Assembly: GCA_014268975.2 (NCBI GenBank)
Contig: CP077096.1
Location: 62,001-126,000, forward strand
Source of the DNA: Pseudomonas wayambapalatensis
Lineage (GTDB): Bacteria > Pseudomonadota > Gammaproteobacteria > Pseudomonadales > Pseudomonadaceae
Direction: 5' to 3'
Length of the DNA: 64,000 nt
The position numbers and the translations under genes were made by a program. Positions within the stretch are counted from its first letter, which is position 1, and each line of letters starts with the position of its first letter. Shown here in pieces: positions 1-9,104 of the stretch. The notes below the pieces were generated by a model that was not told the origin of the DNA, did not search any database, and saw only the letters and a program-made list of their open reading frames with translations.

Positions 1-468
1 CTCGCGAGGATAGACGACCGCTCGATTGATCGTGCCTCTGAACAGGATCTCGAACGCCAGCGGCCTGTGCTTGTTGTCCAGAAACAGACACCCGAACACC
101 TCGCTGCTCTCATGCCGCAGCATGGACTTCAGGTAGCGCCGCACTACCGTCGGACTGTCCATGGCCGATTCTCGCTCGATGGTGGTCGCCAGGTGCCGGC
201 GCCCTATCTCCAAAACCGCCTGTAACTGGCTGTACCTGACCGGCCCCAGCCCAAGTTCGCCCAGGAAAGCTTCCCGGTCGGCCTCAAGCAACTGACGCAG
301 GCTGCCGAACTTCGCCAGCAACCCCCGCGCCAGTTCCACGACATTGCGACCACGCACGCCAGACCCTAGAAACACGGCCAGCAGTTCCGCATCCGACAGA
401 CTGCTCGCCCCACGCGCCAGCAACTTCTCCCTCGGCCGCTCGTCCAGCGGCCATTCCCTGATGTTCAT
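1..468 (-). CDS. radC: RadC family DNA repair protein (N-terminal part, cut by window edge)
   Basis: The 156 codons read inward from ATG 468 match the N-terminal two thirds of RadC, opening [17 protein letters not shown], with the helix-hairpin-helix-like stretch [15 protein letters not shown] around residues 75-90. The family is usually about 225 residues. The C-terminal JAB/MPN metal site (HxHPSG...D) would lie left of the window, so its integrity cannot be judged. A strong AAGGAGGGG ribosome binding site precedes the ATG. RadC is linked to recombinational repair, but its biochemical activity is poorly settled. It is divergent from coaBC, as is usual in Pseudomonas. Confidence 0.9.
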   Translation of the reverse strand, partial: MNIREWPLDERPREKLLARGASSLSDAELLAVFLGSGVRGRNVVELARGLLAKFGSLRQLLEADREAFLGELGLGPVRYSQLQAVLEIGRRHLATTIERESAMDSPTVVRRYLKSMLRHESSEVFGCLFLDNKHRPLAFEILFRGTINRAVVYPRE

Positions 469-597
469 ACCCCTCCTTGCGTTGTACTGCGGCGCCTTCA
501 AGCCCTGTGTTAATCTATTTCGCCTCGTTAAATGCGACGTTCTGCCGCAGGCAATTTCAAACGTCGCCGCCCGCTTTCACTGGAAAAAGGCAAGCCT
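469..597. promoter_or_regulatory. Divergent radC / coaBC intergenic region
   Basis: This 129-nt gap lies between two divergent starts and must hold both promoters. It has an AT-richer centre (tgttaatctatttcg, near 510-525), but I could not pick convincing -35/-10 pairs for either gene. Confidence 0.4.
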
Positions 598-1809
598 ATG
601 CAGCGGCTGTATCGCAAGCGCATCGTTCTCGGCGTGGGTGGCGGCATTGCCGCCTACAAGAGCGCCGAGCTGATTCGCCGACTCCTGGAACACGGCGCGC
701 AGGTGCGTGTCGTCATGACCCGCGGGGGGGCCGAGTTCATCACTCCGCTGACCCTGCAGGCGCTCTCCGGCCACCCGGTGCACATGGACCTGCTCGACCC
801 CGCCGCCGAGGCTGCGATGGGTCATATCGAACTGGCCAAGTGGGCCGACCTGGTGCTGATCGCCCCGGCCACCGCCGACCTCATGGCGCGCATGGCCCAG
901 GGCATGGCCGATGACCTGCTGACCACGCTGGTACTGGCCACCGACGCCACCGTCGCCGTCGCCCCGGCCATGAACCAGGCCATGTGGCGCGACCCGGCCA
1001 CCCAGGACAACCTAGAGCTGCTCAAACGTCGTGGCATCCAGGTGCTCGGCCCCGCCTCCGGCAGCCAGGCCTGCGGCGACGTCGGCCTGGGCCGCATGCT
1101 CGAAGCCACCGACCTTGCCTGGTGCGCCGCCGAGAGCTTCAAGCGCCAGGCCCTGACCGGCAAGCACGTGCTGATCACCGCCGGCCCCACCCAAGAGAAC
1201 ATCGATCCGGTGCGCTACATCACCAATCATAGTTCCGGGAAGATGGGCTTTGCCCTGGCCGAAGCGGCCGCCGAGGCCGGGGCCCGGGTGACCCTCGTCA
1301 CCGGCCCTGTGCACCTGGCAACGCCTGACCGGGTCAACCGCATCGACGTGGTGAGCGCGCGGGACATGCTCGCGGCCTGTGAAGCAGCCATGCCATGCGA
1401 CCTGTTCATCGCCTCGGCAGCAGTCGCGGACTACCGCCCCGAGGTGGTCGCCCCGCAAAAGCTCAAGAAAGACCCTACGACTGGCGACGGCATGCTGCTG
1501 CAGATGGTGCGCAATCCGGATATCCTTGCCACCCTCGCTGGCCGCGCCGACCGCCCGTTCAGCGTCGGTTTCGCTGCCGAGACCGAGCACCTGCTCGATT
1601 ACGCCACGCGCAAGCTCAAGGACAAGAACCTCGACCTGATCGTCGCCAATGATGTGGCCAACCCCAGCATCGGCTTCAACAGCGAGGAAAACGCCCTGAC
1701 CGTGATCGACCGCCAGCAGCACCAGACCCTCTTCGCGCAGACCAGCAAGGGCAAGATCGCCCGGCAACTGGTCGCCTTCATCGCCGAACGGCTCAATCAG
1801 GTTCAATAA
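598..1809 (+). CDS. coaBC: Bifunctional phosphopantothenoylcysteine decarboxylase / phosphopantothenate-cysteine ligase
   Basis: This enzyme makes 4'-phosphopantetheine for coenzyme A in two steps, with an FMN decarboxylase (CoaC) half and a CTP-dependent ligase (CoaB) half. The CoaC half shows the catalytic His in [10 protein letters not shown], the PAMNQAMW substrate clamp and the Cys loop [12 protein letters not shown]. The CoaB half starts near residue 185 with [20 protein letters not shown] and carries the APQKLKK lysine motif. I chose ATG 598 because the protein is then 403 residues, the family length, and starts [21 protein letters not shown]. Upstream in-frame codons add only a non-conserved basic extension. 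dut follows after 5 nt, so the two are probably cotranscribed. Confidence 0.96.
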   Translation: MQRLYRKRIVLGVGGGIAAYKSAELIRRLLEHGAQVRVVMTRGGAEFITPLTLQALSGHPVHMDLLDPAAEAAMGHIELAKWADLVLIAPATADLMARMAQGMADDLLTTLVLATDATVAVAPAMNQAMWRDPATQDNLELLKRRGIQVLGPASGSQACGDVGLGRMLEATDLAWCAAESFKRQALTGKHVLITAGPTQENIDPVRYITNHSSGKMGFALAEAAAEAGARVTLVTGPVHLATPDRVNRIDVVSARDMLAACEAAMPCDLFIASAAVADYRPEVVAPQKLKKDPTTGDGMLLQMVRNPDILATLAGRADRPFSVGFAAETEHLLDYATRKLKDKNLDLIVANDVANPSIGFNSEENALTVIDRQQHQTLFAQTSKGKIARQLVAFIAERLNQVQ

Positions 1810-1814
1810 GTTCC

Positions 1815-2270
1815 ATGCACGCTCTTCAAGCCAAGATCCTCGACCCACGCCTGGGTACCGAATTCCCCCTGCCGCAATACGCCACCCCCGGCTCCGCCGG
1901 CCTGGACCTGCGCGCCCTGCTCAAGGAGGACACCGTCCTCGAGCCGGGCCAGACCCTGCTGATCCCCACTGGCCTGTCGATCTACATCGGCGATCCGGGG
2001 CTGGCGGCGATGATCCTGCCGCGCTCGGGCCTTGGCCATAAGCACGGTGTGGTGCTGGGCAACCTGGTCGGCCTGATCGACTCGGACTACCAGGGCGAGC
2101 TGATGGTCTCGTGCTGGAACCGCGGCAACACCCCGTTCACCATCAGCATCGGCGAGCGCATCGCCCAGCTGATCCTGGTACCGGTGGTGCAGGCGCATTT
2201 CGACATCGTCGAAGCCTTCGACGAAACCCAGCGCGGCAGCGGCGGCTTCGGCCACTCCGGCACGCGCTGA
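1815..2270 (+). CDS. dut: dUTP diphosphatase
   Basis: This trimeric dUTPase hydrolyses dUTP to dUMP and PPi, keeping uracil out of DNA and feeding dTMP synthesis. All five family motifs are visible in the 151 residues: [48 protein letters not shown] and the C-terminal [10 protein letters not shown]. The start lies 5 nt after coaBC, and the coaBC-dut pairing is common in gamma-proteobacteria. Confidence 0.97.
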   Translation: MHALQAKILDPRLGTEFPLPQYATPGSAGLDLRALLKEDTVLEPGQTLLIPTGLSIYIGDPGLAAMILPRSGLGHKHGVVLGNLVGLIDSDYQGELMVSCWNRGNTPFTISIGERIAQLILVPVVQAHFDIVEAFDETQRGSGGFGHSGTR

Positions 2271-2373
2271 GCCGACCGTCGGGGCCATGGACGGCGAACT
2301 CTCGGGGCTATCTACCGTCCAAGCGTTCAGTTTGCGCTTACCCAGAAGCCTTTGACCCTTGGAGTCCCCAGAG

Positions 2374-3771
2374 ATGAACGACATGGCCCAACTGGTACCC
2401 GCATTGCCGGACAGCATCTTCCGCGCCTATGACATCCGCGGCATCGTCGGCAAGACACTGCACGCCGAAACCGCCTACTGGATCGGCCGCGCCATCGGTG
2501 CCCAGACCCGAGCCCAGGGCGAGCCGAAAATCTCCGTGGGCCGTGACGGCCGCCTGTCCGGCCCGATGCTGGTCGAGCAACTGATCCAGGGCCTGGTCGA
2601 TGCCGGTTGCCAGGTCAGCGACGTCGGCCTGGTGCCCACCCCCGCGCTGTACTACGCCGCCAACGTGCTGGCCGGTACTTCAGGCGTGATGCTCACCGGC
2701 AGCCACAACCCGTCGGACTACAACGGCTTCAAGATCGTCATCGCTGGCGATACGCTGGCCAATGAACAGATCCAGGCCCTGTTGACCCGCCTCAAGACCA
2801 ACGACGTACCGCGCGGCGAAGGCCGTGTGGAAAAGGTCGAGATCCTCGAGCGCTACTTCCAGCAGATCGTCGCTGACGTGAAACTGGCCAAGCGCCTGAA
2901 GGTGGTGGTCGACTGCGGCAACGGCGCCGCTGGCGTGATCGCCCCGCAACTGATCGAAGCGCTGAACTGCGAGGTGATCCCGCTGTTCTGCGAGGTCGAC
3001 GGCAACTTCCCCAACCATCACCCGGACCCGGGCAAGCCCGAGAACCTCGAAGACCTGATCGCCAAGGTCAGGGAAACCGGCGCCGACCTCGGCCTGGCCT
3101 TCGACGGCGACGGTGACCGCGTTGGCGTGGTGACCAACACCGGCAGCATCGTCTACCCCGACCGCCTGCTGATGCTCTTCGCCCAGGACGTGCTGTCGCG
3201 CAACCCCGGCGCCGAGATCATCTTCGACGTCAAATGCACCCGTCGCCTGACGCCGCTGATCGAACAGCACGGCGGCCGCGCCCTGATGTGGAAGACCGGT
3301 CATTCGTTGATCAAGAAGAAGATGAAACTGACCGGCTCGCTGCTGGCCGGCGAGATGAGCGGACACATCTTCATCAAGGAACGCTGGTACGGTTTCGACG
3401 ATGGCATCTACAGTGCCGCGCGCCTGCTGGAAATCCTCAGCAAGGCCGACCAGGATGCCGAAAACCTGTTCGCCGCGTTCCCGAACGATATTTCCACGCC
3501 GGAAATCAACATCGATGTGACCGACGAGAGTAAATTCAGCATCATTGATGCACTGCAACGCGACGCCGACTGGGGCGAAGCCAACCTGACCACCATCGAT
3601 GGTGTGCGGGTCGACTACCCACACGGCTGGGGCCTGGTCCGCGCCTCCAACACCACACCGGTGCTGGTGCTGCGCTTCGAGGCCGACAGCGAGGCAGAAC
3701 TCGACCGTATCAAGGCTGTATTCCGCACGCAGTTGCTGCGGGCCGAACCTGGCCTGCAACTGCCGTTCTGA
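2374..3771 (+). CDS. algC: Phosphomannomutase / phosphoglucomutase
   Basis: AlgC interconverts hexose 1- and 6-phosphates and supplies GDP-mannose and UDP-glucose routes for alginate, LPS and rhamnose. The phosphoserine loop is TGSHNPSDYNGFK, the Mg2+ loop DGDGDR, the sugar-binding loop EMSGHIFIKERW, and the C-terminal phosphate-binding loop RASNTTPVLVLRFE. ATG 2374 gives 465 residues and has GGAG 9 nt upstream; a TTG at 2359 is less likely. A 103-nt gap separates it from dut, and argB follows after 30 nt, so it may share a transcript with argB. Confidence 0.96.
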   Translation: MNDMAQLVPALPDSIFRAYDIRGIVGKTLHAETAYWIGRAIGAQTRAQGEPKISVGRDGRLSGPMLVEQLIQGLVDAGCQVSDVGLVPTPALYYAANVLAGTSGVMLTGSHNPSDYNGFKIVIAGDTLANEQIQALLTRLKTNDVPRGEGRVEKVEILERYFQQIVADVKLAKRLKVVVDCGNGAAGVIAPQLIEALNCEVIPLFCEVDGNFPNHHPDPGKPENLEDLIAKVRETGADLGLAFDGDGDRVGVVTNTGSIVYPDRLLMLFAQDVLSRNPGAEIIFDVKCTRRLTPLIEQHGGRALMWKTGHSLIKKKMKLTGSLLAGEMSGHIFIKERWYGFDDGIYSAARLLEILSKADQDAENLFAAFPNDISTPEINIDVTDESKFSIIDALQRDADWGEANLTTIDGVRVDYPHGWGLVRASNTTPVLVLRFEADSEAELDRIKAVFRTQLLRAEPGLQLPF

Positions 3772-4707
<936 letters not shown>

Positions 4708-4722
4708 TGCGTTGATCGCTGA

Positions 4723-4782
4723 CCCGCTCCTGCAAAACCCCCGCAGGAGCGGCGGTTCGGCGCCCCGACTTGCCCGCGAAAA
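4723..4782. repeat. REP-type element with stem-loop downstream of argB
   Basis: A perfect stem (CCGCTCCTGC ... GCAGGAGCGG) spans about 4723-4752. It is followed by the tail ACTTGCCCGCGAA, which recurs in other intergenic gaps of this window. The stem could also stop argB transcription, although no T-tract follows. The rest of the gap up to 4964 shows only the promoter-like AT-rich patch around 4937-4950. Confidence 0.7.
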
Positions 4783-4964
4783 GTACGCCCCGACAAGCCT
4801 GCCCCTACAAGGATCACGCAGGCTTGCTCCAAGCCCAAAATGAAACATGGCGCAATGCCATTACTTTTCTCTGTCCCGCCCTCAACTTTCCCTCCAGGCT
4901 GCCGACACAACGTGGCAGAATGCACGCCCGCTGCAAATAGTTACTATTTACCTGGAGAACTCGC

Positions 4965-5645
4965 GTGAAATACGCATCACAAGGACTCGTGCTGGCAGCT
5001 GCCGTCGCGCTCGGGTCCATCGCCGGCTGCGCTACCGAAACTTCCACCGCCGTGGCCGTACAACAGGTCGAGAGCGTCAGCCGCCCGTACAGCGGCGTGC
5101 GTGCACCGATCGCCGTAGGCAAGTTCGACAACCGTTCGAGCTACATGCGCGGCATCTTCTCCGACGGCGTCGATCGCCTCGGCGGCCAGGCCAAGACCAT
5201 CCTGATCACCCACCTGCAGCAGACTGGCCGTTTCAACGTGCTGGACCGCGACAACATGGGTGAGATCCAGCAGGAAGCGGCCATCAAGGGCCAGGTCCAA
5301 CGCCTGAAGGGCGCTGACTTCGTCGTGACCGGCGATGTCACCGAATTCGGCCGCAAGGAAGTCGGCGACCACCAGCTGTTCGGCATTCTCGGCCGTGGCA
5401 AGACTCAGATCGCCTACGCCAAGGTCGCGCTGAACATCGTCAACATCAGCACTTCCGAAGTGGTCTACTCGAGCCAGGGCGCAGGCGAATACGCCCTGTC
5501 CAACCGTGAGGTCATCGGCTTCGGCGGTACCGCCAGCTACGACTCGACCCTCAATGGCAAGGTCCTCGACCTGGCCATGCGCGAAGCGGTGAACAAGCTG
5601 GTCGGCGCTGTCGAAAGCGGCCAGTGGAAGCCGCAGGCGCAGTAA
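4965..5645 (+). CDS. CsgG-family outer-membrane lipoprotein
   Basis: The 226-residue protein has a signal peptide with a lipobox (IAGC, Cys about 22). A CsgG/LpoB-like fold follows, with KFDNRSSYMRGIFSDGVDRLG, FNVLDRDNMGEI and GADFVVTGDVTEFG. It is shorter than curli CsgG (about 277), and no csgA/B/E/F genes are near, so a curli secretion role is unlikely. It heads a three-gene lipoprotein operon with DUF4810 and DUF799 proteins. The start is GTG 4965 with GGAGAA 6 nt upstream. Its function is unknown; an envelope-assembly complex is my inference. Confidence 0.85.
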   Translation: MKYASQGLVLAAAVALGSIAGCATETSTAVAVQQVESVSRPYSGVRAPIAVGKFDNRSSYMRGIFSDGVDRLGGQAKTILITHLQQTGRFNVLDRDNMGEIQQEAAIKGQVQRLKGADFVVTGDVTEFGRKEVGDHQLFGILGRGKTQIAYAKVALNIVNISTSEVVYSSQGAGEYALSNREVIGFGGTASYDSTLNGKVLDLAMREAVNKLVGAVESGQWKPQAQ

Positions 5646-5684
5646 GACCCTGCAGCAAGACGACAACGACAAGGAAGCACATAG

Positions 5685-6053
5685 ATGAGCATCACCCGCT
5701 CGGCCTGGCGCACTGGCGCCGGGCTCCTGCTGGCCAGCGCCCTGCTGGTCGGTTGCAACTCGCAGAAGCCGCTGTACCAGTGGGAAAGCTACCAGCCGCA
5801 AGTGCGCGAATACTTCAACGACCAGTCCAAGGAAGAACAGGTCATCGCCCTGGAGCGCGACCTGGAGAAGATCAAGGCCAAGAATGGCGCCGTCCCGCCT
5901 GGATATCACGCGCAACTGGGCCTGCTCTATTCGAGCCTGGGCAAGGACGACCAGATGATCCAGCAGTTCCGCACCGAGAAGGCGCTGTTCCCTGAATCGG
6001 CGGCGTACATGGACTTCCTGATGAAGAACGCCACGCAAGGAGCGAAGCAGTGA
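5685..6053 (+). CDS. DUF4810 domain lipoprotein
   Basis: This small 122-residue protein has lipobox LLVGC (Cys about 24) and the DUF4810 signature YQWESYQPQVREYF near its start. The rest is mostly helical and TPR-like (residues 50-115). It lies 39 nt after the CsgG-like gene and overlaps the next gene by 4 nt (GTGA), which implies translational coupling. The family has no established function. It is almost always found between a CsgG-like and a DUF799 gene, which suggests one complex. Confidence 0.85.
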   Translation: MSITRSAWRTGAGLLLASALLVGCNSQKPLYQWESYQPQVREYFNDQSKEEQVIALERDLEKIKAKNGAVPPGYHAQLGLLYSSLGKDDQMIQQFRTEKALFPESAAYMDFLMKNATQGAKQ

Positions 6054-6709
6054 TCAAGCGCCTCACCCAATTGATCGTCGGCGCCTGCGTGCTGGCCCTG
6101 TTCGTCGGCTGTGCCGAGCGCAAGACCACCGACTACGCGGCCTACAAGCAGAGCCGTCCGAAGTCGATCCTGATCGTGCCGCCGCTGAACAACTCGCCGG
6201 ACGTCAAGGCCAGCTACAGCATGCTCGCGCAGGTCACCTACCCGCTGGCCGAGGCGGGCTACTACGTGATGCCGGTGGCGCTGGTCGCCGAGACCTTCCG
6301 CCAGAACGGCATGACCACCCCGGCTGACATCCACGAGCTGCCGACCGCCAAGCTGCACGAGATCTTCGGTGCCGACGCGGCGCTGTACGTGACCGTCAGC
6401 GACTACGGCACCCGCTACATGGTGCTGAGCAGCGCGACCATCGTGACCGCCAGCGCCAAGCTGGTCGACCTGAAGACCGGCACCACCCTGTGGACTGGCA
6501 CCGCCACTGCATCCAGTGAGGAAGGCCGGCAGAACCAGGGCGGCCTGATCGGCATGCTGATCACTGCAGCAGTGAACCAGGTCATCAGCAGCGTGCAGGA
6601 AGACGCCGGTTATCCGATCGCCGGTATCACCAGCGCGCGCCTGCTGTCGCCGAACCCGAACGGCGGGATCCTGTACGGGCCGCGTTCGCCGAAGTACGGC
6701 ACGGACTAA
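6050..6709 (+). CDS. DUF799 (GNA1162-type) lipoprotein
   Basis: The 219-residue protein starts at GTG 6050, overlapping the previous stop. It has lipobox LFVGC (Cys about 21) and the DUF799 core SILIVPPLNNSPDVKAS ... LAEAGYYVMPVALV ... IFGADAALYVTV. The neisserial member GNA1162 has a fold related to TolB and LpoB N-domains (family knowledge). A glycine-rich helix near 165-185 could sit in a membrane. As third gene of the lipoprotein trio it probably acts with the CsgG-like and DUF4810 proteins at the outer membrane. Confidence 0.85.
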   Translation: MIKRLTQLIVGACVLALFVGCAERKTTDYAAYKQSRPKSILIVPPLNNSPDVKASYSMLAQVTYPLAEAGYYVMPVALVAETFRQNGMTTPADIHELPTAKLHEIFGADAALYVTVSDYGTRYMVLSSATIVTASAKLVDLKTGTTLWTGTATASSEEGRQNQGGLIGMLITAAVNQVISSVQEDAGYPIAGITSARLLSPNPNGGILYGPRSPKYGTD

Positions 6710-6719
6710 GCGGCGACTG

Positions 6720-6832
6720 CTTCGCGGGCAAGCCCGCTCCCACAGCGGCGGTAGACCTCTGTTGGAGCAACTGTCTTGCTCAAAAGCTAGAAGCCAGCCC
6801 AATCCCTGTGGGAGCGGGCTTGCCCGCGAAAA
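6720..6832. repeat. Paired inverted REP elements (BIME-like)
   Basis: Two REP copies face each other: TTCGCGGGCAAGCCCGCTCC from 6721 and its reverse complement ending near 6831. The roughly 60-nt spacer (gttggagcaactgtcttg..., from 6761) recurs at 20561-20620. Confidence 0.85.
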
Positions 6833-6851
6833 ACCCGCCGTTGATCCAATG

Positions 6852-6881
6852 AAAAAGGCGACCCACATGGGTCGCCTTTTT
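6852..6881. terminator. Bidirectional terminator between the lipoprotein operon and pyrE
   Basis: This is a perfect hairpin of 13-bp arms (AAAAAGGCGACCC) around loop ACAT. The outer A/T ends give a T-tract on both strands, so it can stop the rightward lipoprotein operon and the leftward pyrE. Confidence 0.9.
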
Positions 6882-6897
6882 CATTACCGATCCGAGA

Positions 6898-7539
6898 TCA
6901 GATCCCGTACTGCGCGCGATACGCCTCGACCGCCGGCAGGTGTTGCTTGAGCTGGGGATCGTCGGCCAGGAACTCCAGTACCTGCGTCAGCGAAACGATG
7001 CTGACCACCGGAATGCCGAAATCACGCTCCACTTCCTGGATCGCCGAAAGCTCGCCATTGCCACGCTCTTCGCGGTTCAGTGCGATCAGCACGCCTGCGG
7101 CGTTGGCCTGCTGGCCCTTGATGATCTGCATCACTTCGCGGATGGCGGTACCGGCAGTGATCACGTCGTCGATGATCAGCACGTCACCGGCCAGCGGGGC
7201 GCCAACCAGGCTACCGCCCTCGCCGTGATCCTTGGCTTCCTTGCGGTTGAAGCACCATGGCACATCGAGCTGATGCTGCTCGGCCAGTGACACCGCCGTG
7301 GCCGCTGCCAGCGGGATGCCCTTGTACGCCGGGCCGAACAGCACGTCGAAGGGGATCTTGCTGTCGACGATGGCGGCCGCATAGCAGCGCCCCAGCTGGG
7401 CCAGGGCCGATCCGCTGTTGAACAGGCCGGCGTTGAAGAAGTACGGGCTGGTACGCCCCGATTTCAGGGTGAATTCACCGAAGCGCAGAACGCCGCGATC
7501 GATGGCAAAACGAATGAAGTCGCGCTGATACGGCTGCAT
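6898..7539 (-). CDS. pyrE: Orotate phosphoribosyltransferase
   Basis: PyrE transfers ribose 5-phosphate from PRPP to orotate to form OMP in pyrimidine synthesis. The PRPP loop [16 protein letters not shown] lies near residues 120-135. Other marks are the N-terminal [14 protein letters not shown] and the flexible loop [11 protein letters not shown]. The 213 residues are standard length. It is divergent from crc across an 80-nt gap, an arrangement conserved in Pseudomonas. Confidence 0.97.
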   Translation of the reverse strand: MQPYQRDFIRFAIDRGVLRFGEFTLKSGRTSPYFFNAGLFNSGSALAQLGRCYAAAIVDSKIPFDVLFGPAYKGIPLAAATAVSLAEQHQLDVPWCFNRKEAKDHGEGGSLVGAPLAGDVLIIDDVITAGTAIREVMQIIKGQQANAAGVLIALNREERGNGELSAIQEVERDFGIPVVSIVSLTQVLEFLADDPQLKQHLPAVEAYRAQYGI

Positions 7540-7619
7540 GAAAAGTCCCGGACACCACGGATTTAGCTAAATGAGTTGAGCTCGGGTATCATACACGCAC
7601 GAGATTTTTGGGGCCATTT
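7540..7619. promoter_or_regulatory. Divergent pyrE / crc promoter region with a 12-bp palindrome
   Basis: The 80-nt gap holds the perfect palindrome ATTTAGCTAAAT (7561-7572) and a TATCAT-like -10 near 7587. Both promoters must lie here. A role for the palindrome as an operator is only a possibility. Confidence 0.35.
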
Positions 7620-8399
7620 ATGCGGATCATCAGTGTGAACGTGAATGGCATTCAGGCTGCGGCCGAGCGTGGACTGCTCAGCTGGCTGCAAGCCCAGAAT
7701 GCCGACGTCATCTGCCTTCAGGATACCCGCGCCTCGGCCTTTGAACTCGATGACCCAGCTTTCCAGCTCGATGGCTATTTCCTTTATGCCTGCGAAGCGG
7801 AAGTGCCTGCCCAAGGTGGCGTGGCGCTCTACTCGCGCATGCAGCCCAAGGCAGTCATCACCGGCCTGGGCTTCGAGACGGCCGACCGTTACGGGCGCTA
7901 CCTGCAAGCAGATTTCGATAAGGTAAGCATCGCCAGCCTGCTGCTGCCTTCGGGAATGAACGGCGACGAAGACTTGAACCAGAAGTTCAAGTTGATGGAT
8001 GACTTCGCCAAGTACCTGGACAAGCAGCGTCGCAAGCGTCGCGAATACATCTATTGCGGCTCGTTCTACGTGGCGCAGCAGAAGCTCGACATCAAGAACT
8101 GGCGCGACAGCCAGCAGTCGCCGGGCTTCCTGCCGCCAGAGCGGGCCTGGATGGACGCGATCATCGGCGAAATGGGCTATGTCGACGCCCTGCGCGAAGT
8201 CAGCCGCGAAGGCGACCAGTACAGCTGGTGGCCGGACAACGAACAGGCCGAGATGCTCAACCTGGGCTATCGCTTCGACTACCAGATCCTCACCCAGGGT
8301 CTGCGCCGCTTCGTGCGCAGTGCGCGTCTGCCGCGCCAGCCGCGCTTCTCGCAGCACGCGCCACTGATCGTCGACTACGACTGGACGCTGACCATCTGA
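7620..8399 (+). CDS. crc: Catabolite repression control protein Crc
   Basis: Crc works with Hfq to block translation of catabolic mRNAs that carry A-rich (CA) motifs, and is opposed by CrcY/CrcZ RNAs. The fold is that of exonuclease III/AP endonucleases, but the catalytic residues are replaced. The Mg2+ ligand motif QExK is QDTR, GDxN is GSFYVA, and the catalytic SDHxP is SQHAP, so nuclease activity is not expected. ATG 7620 gives the family length of 259 residues with GGGG upstream. An upstream in-frame TTG (7608) is unlikely. Confidence 0.95.
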   Translation: MRIISVNVNGIQAAAERGLLSWLQAQNADVICLQDTRASAFELDDPAFQLDGYFLYACEAEVPAQGGVALYSRMQPKAVITGLGFETADRYGRYLQADFDKVSIASLLLPSGMNGDEDLNQKFKLMDDFAKYLDKQRRKRREYIYCGSFYVAQQKLDIKNWRDSQQSPGFLPPERAWMDAIIGEMGYVDALREVSREGDQYSWWPDNEQAEMLNLGYRFDYQILTQGLRRFVRSARLPRQPRFSQHAPLIVDYDWTLTI

Positions 8400-8404
8400 A
8401 GACC

Positions 8405-8430
8405 TGCGGGGCCTGTAACCAGGCCCCGCA
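8405..8430. terminator. Hairpin terminator between crc and the GFA gene
   Basis: Eleven-bp arms (TGCGGGGCCTG / CAGGCCCCGCA) flank loop TAAC, followed by TTTCGTT. It lies between convergent genes, 6 nt after the crc stop. Confidence 0.85.
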
Positions 8431-8435
8431 TTTCG

Positions 8436-8837
8436 TTACAGACTCTCCTCCACCTCGCCAGGCAGCTCCTCATCCAGGTGCAGCCACGGCAGTCGGCTGC
8501 CGGTCCAGATGTGCCGATTGGCCCGCACCTGCTCTGGCCGGTCCAGCGTCGCCACCGTCACATCGATGCTCAGCGGACTGTGCGTCGTCTCCAGCGCCAC
8601 ATGCGCGCCACAGTCGCCGCAGAAGTAGCGCGTGCAACTGGCCGGGGCCATATAACGCTTCGGCTCCCCCGCCATCCACTGGAAGCCCTTGCGCGGCAGG
8701 GTGAGCCAGGTCACCACCAGCCCGCCGCTGACCCGTCGACAGATCGAGCAGTGGCAGTGGGCGATATCCGTCAGGTCACCCTCCAGTCGATAGCGCAGGG
8801 CACCGCAATGGCACCCGCCTTCCAGTACGTCATTCAT
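8436..8837 (-). CDS. GFA / CENP-V family zinc protein
   Basis: The 133-residue protein carries the cysteine pattern of the glutathione-dependent formaldehyde-activating (GFA) family: GGCHCGALRY near residue 8, CHCSICRR near 27, and CGDCGAHV near 75, which bind zinc. Substrates of most members are unknown, and formaldehyde activation is proven for few. I chose ATG 8837 because it has an ideal GGAGGT site and begins just before the conserved GCHCG. The longer open frame upstream is not conserved-looking. Confidence 0.88.
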   Translation of the reverse strand: MNDVLEGGCHCGALRYRLEGDLTDIAHCHCSICRRVSGGLVVTWLTLPRKGFQWMAGEPKRYMAPASCTRYFCGDCGAHVALETTHSPLSIDVTVATLDRPEQVRANRHIWTGSRLPWLHLDEELPGEVEESL

Positions 8838-9104
8838 GAAACGACCTCCCGTCGCCTTCATCGAGGCGAAAGCTGGCTGAAAGCTTGCGCCCATAGGATA
8901 GCCCCACCTCCGGCGACAGACCGGCCAGCCAGGGTGTCCGCCAACGTGCGCACCCGGCCCAATCAACAACAACAATGGTGATACCGATGCTTTCCTGTGC
9001 CCGCCTCCCCGCAGTACCCCTCACGCTATTCCATGCACAGCGCCTGACGCGCTGATCCGCCCGAATCGTCCGTCCTTTCGCCGCGCCCTGCCTGGAGTAC
9101 CGCC
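8838..9104. promoter_or_regulatory. Gap upstream of the citrate transporter with a CA-rich motif
   Basis: The divergent gap of 267 nt contains AATCAACAACAACAATGG (8961-8978). This has the AAnAAnAA pattern bound by Hfq/Crc and sits directly on an ATG that opens a 26-codon reading frame (8975-9055). Whether the motif is in a transcript cannot be seen. The transporter start has its own TGGAG site at 9091-9095. Confidence 0.35.

Noticed and set aside
4965-5645. Curli secretion channel CsgG
   Set aside because: Too short, and no curli subunit, nucleator or CsgE/F genes nearby; treated as a CsgG-family lipoprotein of other function.
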